Shown in pieces: positions 1-7,493 of a stretch of 14,022 bases of DNA (positions are counted from its first letter, which is position 1; every line of letters starts with the position of its first letter). Source of the DNA: Gymnopilus junonius (taxonomy: Eukaryota; Basidiomycota; Agaricomycetes; Agaricales; Galerinaceae); contig JADNYJ010000759.1 in NCBI GenBank assembly GCA_015501075.1, positions 1 to 14,022 on the forward strand, read 5' to 3'. A model generated the notes under the pieces. It was not told the DNA's origin, did no database searches, and saw only the letters and a program-made list of their open reading frames with translations. A program made the translations under genes and the position numbers.

Positions 1-351
1 GGACCTGAAAGGAGATGTAATTGGCATCGGATGTCCATGTCCATTCAATTGTCTAGGTGGCATTGACATTGGTTGGAAATTCGTTCGGAAAGGGCTTGGG
101 CTAGGACTGGACGGAGGCGGGAGGGTATTTGGTGATGAAGGTGTCCTGCTGTGCCCATACTGACTCTGGAGTGGTGCAGAGTGAACGCGATTACGCGGCG
201 GGGGTGCTAGTGTCACGGACGGAAGATCATGTTGTTCTGGGACTGTCAGGGTGACTTCTACATTGGAAGGCTGGCTGATGGGGGTAGAGTTAATTTCGTC
301 TTCATCTTTGCTTGATTTTCTTCGGTGGATTTGCTGTGTCTGAACAGACAT
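1..351 (-). CDS. 5' part of a Ser/Pro-rich protein gene (runs off the left edge)
   Basis: The minus strand is open for 117 codons from an ATG at 351-349 to the window edge, with no stop. The product starts MSVQTQQIHRRKSSKDEDE, then becomes rich in Pro, Ser, Gln and Asn (for example a run reading TPSSPNTLPPPSSPSPSPF), so what is visible looks like a disordered, polar N-terminal tail without a membrane segment or catalytic motif. CpG is frequent here, unlike the rest of the window, and no disruption is seen, so I take it as a living gene. The frame stays open upstream of the ATG to a possible splice acceptor at 371-373, so the ATG may be internal and the true start may lie in an earlier exon. 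Long Ser/Pro tails of this sort occur on many basidiomycete transporters and regulators; the part that would identify the protein lies outside the window. Function unassigned. Confidence 0.6.
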   Translation of the reverse strand, partial: MSVQTQQIHRRKSSKDEDEINSTPISQPSNVEVTLTVPEQHDLPSVTLAPPPRNRVHSAPLQSQYGHSRTPSSPNTLPPPSSPSPSPFRTNFQPMSMPPRQLNGHGHPMPITSPFRS

Positions 352-370
352 GGGTCGATGATCAAAGTCG

Positions 371-432
371 CTACAAATCAAACAACATTTGAGTTTGCAA
401 GAGCTCAGTAAGTACTAGCACATGAGACTCAC
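371..432 (-). other. Candidate 62-nt intron upstream of the Ser/Pro-rich CDS
   Basis: On the minus strand a consensus donor GTGAGT starts at 432 and an acceptor TTTGTAG ends at 371. The 62-nt length is typical of basidiomycete introns. It lies 19 nt before the ATG, so it is either a 5'UTR intron or the intron before the second coding exon. The reading frame upstream did not join cleanly to the downstream frame in the version I tried, which favours a UTR intron. Confidence 0.4.
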
Positions 433-1050
433 GGATTAGTGAGTGACTAAGACGCCTCGAGGCAATAACATGAGTTATGCAATATCTAAATCTTCCAAGA
501 TGATAAGCCTCCCCATCGACAATCAAGTTGGCAGACCCTGCACCTTTGATGAGCTGGCTCCGGTACCACCCAAGCAGACCCACGAATCCTAGCTAGATAA
601 GCACCAAAAGAAGGGGCGGTTGTAAGGAGCGAAGATCTGCACGCTAGCAGCGATGTCAAAGCTGTTCTCGACAGTGACAACGGACGGTATCAACTTGCTG
701 AGAGCGTTGAGCAACAGTGAACATGCCATCCATGGCCAATCATTCCGGCCCTATGCAATCCGTGATTCAGCCGGCCCGCCATTTCCGACGTCCAACTCTC
801 TTTCTCGATTCCAATTGCAATTTCGCTTTCACTTTGACCAAGTTTTGACCACTTTTTGAAAATTTCTCATTGTCTACTTGGAACCACCGCCATTACCACC
901 AGGCAGGCCTATTCCTGGAAAATTTGATGTATTTTTGACAAGATATTCCACTCCAACCTTCTCCTTTTTTCTTGCCATTCTGCTTCAATTCTACTTCCTC
1001 TCGCAGTCCCATTAATAGATCTTCATCTTTACATCATCAAATCCAGCTTT
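433..1050 (-). promoter_or_regulatory. Probable 5' leader and promoter region of the Ser/Pro-rich gene
   Basis: This stretch is CpG-rich and lies directly upstream of the minus-strand CDS. Short open frames exist on both strands, but none looks like a known protein. A CCAAT motif is at 736-740 (plus-strand reading), about 385 bp from the ATG. Positions about 960-1050 are strongly pyrimidine-rich on the plus strand. No convincing TATA box was seen. The assignment rests on position and composition only. Confidence 0.35.
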
Positions 1051-2388
1051 CTTTCCATTGTTCACTTTTACTGGCACTTATAATTGTACCCATACACCCT
1101 TGCACACAATGTGCACCATCCCCTCCCTATTCCATGTTCTTGCTAAAATGATGAACCTGCAAGCCTTGTCTAAAGGTGAGTGTGTTACAAGTAATACAAC
1201 ATCACATGATTGTGCACACTCAAAACAAAGTCCCCATTGGTGTCTAATGGAATAAAGTGGAGGGTGCCATATATTCCTGTACCCACATTGTGAGAGAATT
1301 CTTTTTACTAGTTTGTGAAAGCCTCCCATTAGTAAGAATCTATCCCTTCCACTCAACTGAGAGAAAGTTCACAGTGCTAGAGGGGTGAGGCATTCTGGTA
1401 GACACAGAAGGTTGTCAGATTTTGTTGGACCAAGTTACAGTTTATTGAAATATCCTCAAGAATACTATGTGTGCTGCTACCAAGGAAGTCAAACTAATTT
1501 GAGTCCCTTAAAATCATTTTTCCAGGTGCAGGTGGACAATTAACAGTATAGTATTAGGGGTGAGATAAGATAGTTTGGTGTACAATACAAAAATTATACA
1601 ACTCCTGTGGTAGTAATTCATTGCCAAGAAGAGAATATTAATGACATTGTTACAAATGCAGCCACAGGGTGTTGCAGGTGCATTTATAATAAAGAGTTGG
1701 CAGCCAACATCTGGTGATTTCAAGGAGAAATAAAACAGAAAGACATTGGTGAGATGCCCAGGATACATGAATTATGGGGCAATATAATAGACTAGCCATC
1801 AGGGACAGGAGGGTCAGAAAAACAGGATTTGAAGAATACTTGGGCACAAAAGAATTGTCAAAAGTCCCAAGATCTAGGATTTGCAAGGCATTTCAGAAAT
1901 TAGGAAACAGAGAGACTGGGGACATAGCAGAGTGCTCAGTGGTGCAAAAAACAAATAAGTCCCATCCCAACTAGCAGTATTGTCAATGGAAAAGATACAT
2001 ATAATGGGTTTTCTACTACTAAAATCAGGTTACTCCTGGCTGTCAAGATCCCAGGCTGGTTATTAAAGAAAAAGGATAACCCAGCGAGAGAAAAAATGTC
2101 CAATCACCAAGTAAATCCTGATGGAACATCTATCAACCCTCTTGAACAGTTACTGCATGCCCTGGGCTTAGGAGTCAATTCATAAATTTGAGTTGGGCTG
2201 CTGCAATGATTTGAGCAAGCTTGGAGATGACCCCAAAGTCTACCACATTTAGAACACTTGAACATCTGAATGGTGCACATCATTTGAGATGGCTATTTTG
2301 ATAAAATCTTTACCTTCTTCAACTCTATTTATTAGAGCATAAGAGCACTTGCTGGAACTGATACTCACAAAATAACATCTGAGACAAG
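1051..2388. other. Gene-free, CpG-depleted interval
   Basis: I see no gene, RNA gene or intact element here. The open frames are short and their translations resemble nothing recognisable. CpG is nearly absent (one noted, about 2085) while TG and CA are common, as expected for old methylated, deaminated repeat DNA. No terminal repeats with matching target duplications were found. Confidence 0.5.
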
Positions 2389-3085
2389 TCATTGGACTAA
2401 ATGTCCTGTACCAATCACAGGAAAAATAATTGGCATTTCCACCCCTAAAATTGTTTCCCTGAGTGCACCTGCACAGGATGCATGGACAATGTCAATGTCA
2501 CCCAGGTTGACTTTTTTGGCTAAAAGGATGGAACTTCCAATGGCACCAATAAGGGTGGAGACTACCACTGTTAGTGGAATTGCAATAAACTTTGACCTGG
2601 GGAGATCCTCATCAAAACCAAGCAACTTCAGAAAAATTACAAAGATAATGCATGCAAAAATGCTGCCTGTCACACCAATGGCAGCTGCAGATGCATTGTT
2701 TGTGTAATGTTCCAGATGGGTTTGAAGGATTGTGTTTCCCATCAACCTAAGAGGATTGTCAGATCCACCTTCAGAATTCCTAGGGATAGATGAACATAAC
2801 AATTGCACCATTCACCATTGTGCCTCCCAAAAAAAGGCCAATCATAAGCCTATGAAATTGTTATAAACCCATAAAATGTAGGAAAATGGACATTGCTTAT
2901 GCTAATAAAAGTACAATGCCAATTTCCCCTGGGATAACATACATGAAAGTGATCCAGAAGATGTGAAGCAAGTATAGCATCCCAGAAGCAAACCCCCACA
3001 TCACATAATTAAGCTGTCTGGATGGGCTTGGTGGTTGCAGTGTAGCAGCTGGTTGAACAGGCATTGGGGAGCTTCTGAGATTCAT
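2389..3085 (-). pseudogene. Remnant of a multi-span membrane protein gene
   Basis: Two minus-strand open frames lie end to end. The upstream one (3085-2897) begins MNLRSSPMPVQPAATLQPPS and runs into a hydrophobic segment near VMWGFASGMLYLLHIFWITF. The downstream one (2811-2389) carries at least two hydrophobic spans (around IGVTGSIFACIIFVIFLKLL and IPLTVVVSTLIGAIGSSILL) with a charged FDEDLPRSK loop between. A short hydrophobic stretch in another frame (about 2850-2780) lies between them. Splice-like signals can join some parts: a GTATGT donor near 2942 with a CATAG acceptor gives an in-phase join, and a CTGAC branch followed by CTCTTAG lies near 2746. I could not build one clean frame throughout, so I call it broken. 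A possible upstream exon lies near 3140-3230. The family is not recognised; a transporter or other integral membrane protein is the limit of what can be said. CpG is absent throughout. Confidence 0.4.
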
Positions 3086-3429
3086 GTTGAAAACTTATAT
3101 TGCACCTGGAGCTGCAAAGCAGTTTAAGTATAAGACTGCCAAGGCTGTGTGATCCAAAAGGGGTCACCTACAAGTGTAGCTGAGGGAATACCACCCAGAA
3201 TACTGACTGGTGGACCTACCCAGTATCTGATTCACTGAATGATGTGCTTATTGTAAATGAGCCATGAAAGCTCAACAAAAATGCAAATGGTGGGCTGCCA
3301 CAGGCTCACTACTTATTCTGGAAAAAATAATGTGGTTGTAAAGAAGGAGGATTGAACAAACACTTTGGCAGAATACCACATACAATTGAGATCAAGACAG
3401 CCAAACTGTTAGAGCATCCTGGCAATATA

Positions 3430-3645
3430 CAGTGAGGGACAAAACTGTTCCAATGTTTCAAGCATCTACAATAAAACAGGAATAACTTGGGAACTAAGAA
3501 AGGTGGAACCTTGAAATTTTAAACCTAGGTAGCCCTGGATATCATCTATCCAAACATATACAAATCATTACATATCCATGTTTTTTTCCCACACTACAAA
3601 TCATTTAAAATAATAAGTACATTGGAATGGTTTTGTCCCTCTCAG
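3430..3645 (+). repeat. Left inverted arm of the Tc1-like element
   Basis: The arm pairs with 5731-5913. It is about 216 bp against 183 bp on the right, mainly because about 28 bp (around 3523-3550) are present only on the left. The arm is itself bounded by inverted copies of the terminal motif: GGGACAAAACTGTTCCAATG near 3436 and its near-complement ending near 3640. It therefore resembles a small palindrome-ended MITE. Confidence 0.85.
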
Positions 3646-3716
3646 TCAAATCACCTGACTTTGTTGATTACAGACAAATAACAGCAAATAAAATCATGTG
3701 AGTGAATTGCAATGAG

Positions 3717-3724
3717 TATATATA
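3717..3724 (+). promoter_or_regulatory. TATA-like box of the Tc1-like transposase
   Basis: TATATATA lies 10 bp before the insertion point of the nested element. In the uninterrupted Tc1 copy it would stand roughly 50 bp before the transposase ATG (4688 today). The insertion now moves it nearly 1 kb away, and the expected start of transcription, about 30 bp downstream, falls inside the insertion. Function is inferred from sequence and position. Confidence 0.4.
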
Positions 3725-3725
3725 C

Positions 3726-3733
3726 TCTTGTAC
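3726..3733. repeat. Target site duplication, left copy (TCTTGTAC)
   Basis: This is identical to 4645-4652 and directly abuts the left end of the 911-bp element. Confidence 0.93.
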
Positions 3734-3849
3734 CAGGGGGGTGTGAGTGGGGATTGCTGAGCCCTCACTTCCAACGACTTTTGCTCGACGTTACATGTGG
3801 GGTCCCATCTGAGTTAGGCAGGTGCCATCAGTCCCACCCAATAAGATCA
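3734..3849 (+). repeat. Left terminal inverted repeat of the 911-bp element
   Basis: This pairs with 4528-4644 over its whole length with about ten mismatches or small indels. At least six differences are C/T or G/A at a CpG present in one arm only (for example GAGTGGGG here against GAGCGGGG in the other arm). Confidence 0.9.
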
Positions 3850-4107
3850 GTCTGGGGAAACCCATTGTTTGTTCATTTGGCCATTGTCTTCTCAGTTTTC
3901 TTCGATTCTGCTCCATTGTCTGGCCATTTCATCAGTTCTATTTTGCTTGAATATGCTCAACTGTGTGGTCCCTCTTTGTTTCTTTCTCCATTGTTCTCAC
4001 TGTTCATAGAGACAGGTTATTACTTCATGACTGCTCACTCATTATCCCAACAATTGCATTGCTGCTAAGTCTGTGATCTATCTAGCATCCATTGTCTACA
4101 GAAACTG

Positions 4108-4114
4108 TATAAAA
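4108..4114 (+). promoter_or_regulatory. TATA box inside the 911-bp element
   Basis: TATAAAA (followed by GG) lies 73 bp before the ATG at 4187, with a pyrimidine-rich leader between them. Spacing and sequence fit an RNA polymerase II core promoter. Its presence suggests the element retains the 5' end of a gene from its autonomous parent. Confidence 0.45.
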
Positions 4115-4186
4115 GGTTCTGAAAGCCCATGCTTTGTCTCTTCACATTCTCGACTGACCTTTCTTCCTTGCTATTACTCATCTCCC

Positions 4187-4449
4187 ATGCCACCCAAGAC
4201 AACCGACTATACTTTGCTTAACCCAGCTCAGACCACCTGACTCATTGACTCAGGCGGCGAGACACTTCTTTTCCCTATTTATACTAACTTATCCAATGGT
4301 AGATTATATTTACAATGCAATAAATGCAGAGGCTTCTTTTTACTTCACATGTCGATGGTCCCAACAAACCTTCAGCTTCAGATGTTTCTGAAGCTTTGAC
4401 TTGTTCACGAAATCCATCTCCAAGTAAAAGGTCTCACAATACTTCTTAG
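4187..4449 (+). pseudogene. Broken gene fragment inside the 911-bp element
   Basis: From an ATG at 4187 the frame reads MPPKTTDYTLLNPAQTT and stops at TGA 4238-4240. If that stop is ignored it continues through LIDSGGETLLFPIYTNLSNG and a CNKC pair to about 4345. A second frame then reads HVDGPNKPSASDVSEALTCS and ends at a stop near 4449. The whole looks like a short, once-coding region with one stop and one frameshift, placed behind a TATA box. TGA following ACC would derive from CGA by CpG deamination. The two cysteines hint at a zinc-binding start such as the N-terminal part of a transposase, but no family can be named. It could also be chance open sequence. Confidence 0.35.
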
Positions 4450-4527
4450 TATGTATGGTACAGATGGTAGTTACGGATCACATACAAAATACATTCTATT
4501 GATAATGTATTTCTGTGACTGATGAGT

Positions 4528-4644
4528 TGATCTTATCGGGTGGGGACTGATGGCACCTGCCTAACTGGGACGGGACCCCACATGTAGCATCGAGCAAAAG
4601 TCATTGGAAGTGAGGGCTCGGCAATCCCCGCTCACACCCCCCTG
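4528..4644 (-). repeat. Right terminal inverted repeat of the 911-bp element
   Basis: This is the inverted partner of 3734-3849, ending CACACCCCCCTG next to the target duplication. It keeps CpGs that the left arm has lost, and the reverse also occurs. Confidence 0.9.
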
Positions 4645-4652
4645 TCTTGTAC
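4645..4652. repeat. Target site duplication, right copy (TCTTGTAC)
   Basis: This is identical to 3726-3733 and directly abuts the right end of the 911-bp element. Removing the element and one copy restores continuous Tc1 leader sequence. Confidence 0.93.
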
Positions 4653-4687
4653 ATTGCTCATAACTTCCCCCCACTCATTATTTCACC

Positions 4688-5704
4688 ATGCACCAACTTA
4701 CTGTTGCCCAATGCACCCACATTATTCATCTTCTTAATCAAGGACATTCTGCTCACCAAATTGAAGCAACCACTGGTGTTTCTATGACTTCTATATCCAG
4801 GATTCACACCAAATACTGTCCTGATCTTGCCAAGTCCACTGGTGGCCATCCAAAGAAACTTTCACCATCCAATGTCCAATATGCTCTACACCTTATCACT
4901 TCTTGCAAGGCTGAAAATGCTGTTGAGGTTGCCAAAACCTTGAAAGACATTACCAATGAGCCTCTCTCATCAAAGACAGTCTGCAGGGCACTTCGGGACA
5001 CAGGATTAAAGGCTGTTGTCAAGAAAAAATGGCCTTTTCTCTCCACATGACATAAGAGGGAATGTATGGACTTTGCAATGGCTCACCTCCACTGGACTGT
5101 TGAGGACTGGAAGAGGGTGATTTACACAGATGAGACCAAAGTCAATCATTTGGGGTCAGATGGGAGGAAATGGGTGTGGAAAATGCCAGGAGAAGCACTT
5201 TCTGATAGGCTGGTGGAAGGCACAGTAAAGTTTGCAGGAGGAAACTTGATGTTTTGGGGCTGTATGTTTTGGGAAGGAGTTGGATATGGCACCAAGATTG
5301 ATGGGAGGATGGATGCTGACCTTTATGTGTCTATTTTGGAAGAGGAACTCCAGCAAAGCCTGGAATATTTCAACAAGAAACCTGAAGATGTCATTTTTCA
5401 GCAAGACAATGACCCCAAGCACAAGAGTAAAAAGGCAATGAAGTGGCTAGAAGACAGTGGTTTGGAAGTTATGATATGGCCACCTCAATCAGCAGACCTC
5501 AACCCAATTGAACACCTTTGGGTTTACCTCAAGGCTAGGCTTGCAGAGTATGAAACCCAGCCTTCTAGCATAGCAGAACTTTGGGAGAGGACACAGAAGG
5601 TGTGGAATGAAATTCCAGCTTCTGTATGTCAGAATTTGATAGAAAGTATGCCAAGGAGGGTTGCAGCTGTTGCAAAGGCCAAAGGAGGCTATACCAAGTA
5701 CTAA
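4688..5704 (+). pseudogene. Tc1-type DD34E transposase with one in-frame stop
   Basis: The frame runs 339 codons including the stop, the usual Tc1 transposase length. Residues about 1-110 form the DNA-binding part: a first helix-turn-helix (ending near GVSMTSISRIHTKY), a GGHPKK basic linker resembling the usual GGRP hook, and a second helix-turn-helix (SSKTVCRALRDTGLKAVVKK). The catalytic core follows: Asp148 in YTDETK, Asp240 in QQDNDPKH, Glu275 in DLNPIEHLW, with exactly 34 residues between the last two. The end reads MPRRVAAVAKAKGGYTKY. The only break is TGA at 5048-5050; both halves are in the same frame. In relatives an Arg is expected there (LS.RH..ER), so CGA to TGA is the simplest history. 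Other expected Arg residues read Cys, His or Trp (AQC, AHQ, GGHP, VCR, KKWP, ECM). All three catalytic residues survive. The ATG at 4688 was chosen because it gives the normal start MHQLTVAQ. Confidence 0.92.
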
Positions 5705-5730
5705 ATACCCTAAATAGTATATAATTTTCA

Positions 5731-5913
5731 AGAGAAACAAAACTGTTCCAATGTACTTATTATTTTAAATGATTTGTAGTGTGGGAAAAAACATGGTTAC
5801 ATAATGATTTGTATATGTTTTTAAAATTTCAAGGTTCCACCTTTCTTAGTTCCCAAGTTATTCCTGTTTTATTGTAGATGCTTGAAACATTGGAATGGTT
5901 TTGTCCCTCACTG
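5731..5913 (-). repeat. Right inverted arm of the Tc1-like element
   Basis: This is the reverse complement of the left arm. It starts with an inner copy of the terminal motif (AACAAAACTGTTCCAATG near 5736) and ends with the outer copy, TCCCTCACTG, before the flanking TA. Only 27 bp separate the transposase stop codon from the arm. Confidence 0.85.
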
Positions 5914-5915
5914 TA

Positions 5916-7110
5916 TTGCACAGCATGTACCTAAATATATTCCCTCAAAGTTAAGGTTCCAGAGCATTGGGCCAACCTAATACTTCTGCAAGCTGAAGCT
6001 TTGCTGGTTCTAAAATACAAATTTCCCTTTCAGGAACCAAAGTTCAAGTTCAAATCTCAAAGCTGGCTGCCACCCTCCCTTTTTGGACTGTGATTGCCAC
6101 CACTGCTGCTCATTCCCTAACTTTCAACTACATCATTGACAACTGCTAGGTTGCCACAGTTGCAACTCAACCACCACATTGTCACCCACCACATTCAGTT
6201 AGGCACCAAGCTTGGCCAGGTCAGGGTCCATAAGCACTATTTCAGCCTCTCTACTATGCTGACACACACACAGCCATGCTCACTCTACCAAGTTGACAGT
6301 GATCAAGCTATGCAGGGGATAACCCACCCACCATGCCAACAGCAATCAAATGGGGCTAGTAACCATCCCCTGCTAATTTGAGGAAGACCACAGTTGTGTG
6401 TCACATGCCCATCATGACCCATTGACAACCTTCTCACTTGTGTGACATTGACAGGGCACTTTTGACTGGATGCCAGTGTACCTGCACTGATTCTGGAATC
6501 TGGTGGATTGGCAGACATTAGTCAGCTACAGTAAGCCTAGCACCTGTGGTGAATTTGCACAATGCCATGCTTCACATGTAGCTACAGTTCACTGGCAACC
6601 AGTGACTGACCTCACAGTGGCAGTGAATTGAATTTAACATGGTGAAATGCTCTGTTAGAGTGGTAATTCTATTATCTCCAATGCAATAAATTAATGGTTA
6701 TCCTGCCCCTTACAACTTTCCCCCTAGGAATTTATGCCAGATCATACTTGAGTGTATCCTACTTGAGGTTTACAATCACCAATGACCTGTGGGCAGCCCA
6801 ATACAAAAGATTAAGCATTGATTAAGATTATAAAGGGTTGGCAATTCCAGCATCAGGTGGTGCTGCTTGGGTCACTGGTGGATGAGTTTGTATCATGCTT
6901 CACATGCCAACATCTAGTTGCTTACATCTGACCCAGTTTATGACTCATGAGGAGAATATATATAGCTTGATTTCAATTCAAAAAGCATATGTACCCCTGA
7001 TGAACAGTCTTCAAGGTTTTTGGAGCTTGGGGTGCCACTGCACCAGCAGTGAAGCCCAGTGAAAGTCAACTCTGCTATTAGCTGTGAATATCTGGCAAAT
7101 ATCAAAGATG
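5916..7110. other. Gene-free, CpG-free interval
   Basis: No gene or element is recognised. Short open frames (for example at 6136-6381, plus strand) have low-information translations. A CA-rich stretch lies at about 6140-6200 and a short (CA)n tract near 6264. I found no CpG. Confidence 0.5.
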
Positions 7111-7118
7111 CCTGGTTG
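7111..7118. repeat. Target site duplication, left copy (CCTGGTTG)
   Basis: This exactly matches 7486-7493 and abuts the TAGGGA end of the MITE. Confidence 0.82.
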
Positions 7119-7485
7119 TAGGGATTAGCATGGGTCAGCCATACCCACATGGGTCATGGGTATGGGTGCAGGTCAGCACTGGAACACCCATGACCTGGCA
7201 ATACCCATAGGCAGCCAGGCTCAAAATGTATATTTATTATGTAAGTTCTACTGTTTAGATTCAAGCCACACAAAAAATTTGGAATGCCCAAATTGACTGG
7301 TCTTCTATTTTGCATGAAACATCTATTCTACATAATGGCAATTTGGCAAATGCCAAGGTGTGGCCACATGCACATTTAGTGCATACCTGTGGACATCAAA
7401 CCTGTGGGTACATAGGTATGGGTATGTCCAGGTACAGGTGCAGGTCAGGCACAAAGCACCGATGGGTTACCCATGCCATTCCCTA
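7119..7485. mobile_element. 367-bp Ac-like hAT MITE
   Basis: The ends are inverted: TAGGGATTAGCATGGGT on the left and the complement of TAGGGAATGGCATGGGT on the right. They are flanked by perfect 8-bp duplications CCTGGTTG (7111-7118 and 7486-7493). TAGGGAT-type ends with 8-bp duplications are those of Ac/Ds-like hAT elements. Inside are many subterminal copies of words such as CATGGGT, GGTATGGGT and GCAGGTCAG, in both orientations, which look like CpG-decayed ACGGGT-type transposase binding repeats. No coding capacity is seen. Only one CpG remains (about 7460), so it is old. Confidence 0.82.
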
Positions 7486-7493
7486 CCTGGTTG
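7486..7493. repeat. Target site duplication, right copy (CCTGGTTG)
   Basis: This exactly matches 7111-7118 and abuts the TCCCTA end of the MITE. Confidence 0.82.

Larger units (their letters stand above)
3734..4644. mobile_element. 911-bp non-autonomous element with 8-bp target duplication (hAT-like or KDZ/Zisupton-like)
   Basis: The element starts CAGGGGGGTGTGAG and ends with its complement. It is flanked by perfect 8-bp copies TCTTGTAC at 3726-3733 and 4645-4652. Its inverted repeats are long (116 and 117 bp). Eight-bp duplications and CAGGG-type ends fit the hAT superfamily. Eight-bp duplications with roughly 100-bp inverted repeats are also known for Zisupton, a member of the KDZ group, and a KDZ-associated gene remnant lies 4 kb away, so that is a real alternative. 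No transposase domain is present. The element keeps about 16 CpGs, against one in the Tc1 sequence around it, so it appears to be a later arrival. Confidence 0.9.
3430..5913 (+). mobile_element. Tc1/mariner-like DNA transposon, interrupted by a nested element
   Basis: Both ends read CAGTGAGGGACAAAAC inward and are flanked by TA (3428-3429 and 5914-5915), the target duplication of Tc1/mariner elements. Long inverted arms enclose one transposase gene on the plus strand. Total length is 2484 bp; removing the nested 911-bp element and one copy of its 8-bp duplication leaves about 1565 bp, a usual Tc1 size. The ends still pair over most of their length, but the transposase has a stop, so this copy is unlikely to be autonomous. 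Outside the nested element I found one CpG (about 4994), which indicates heavy deamination. Confidence 0.92.

Noticed and set aside
371..583. Minus-strand frame containing VGLLGWYRSQLIKGAG, overlapping the candidate intron
   Set aside because: It looks protein-like in part, but it runs through a good splice donor and does not join the downstream exon in phase.
3712..4068. A 118-codon open frame on the plus strand
   Set aside because: It starts in the Tc1 leader and crosses into the inverted repeat of the nested element, so it is a chance frame created by the insertion.
5156..5740. Minus-strand open frames across the transposase
   Set aside because: They are shadows of the plus-strand Tc1 transposase.
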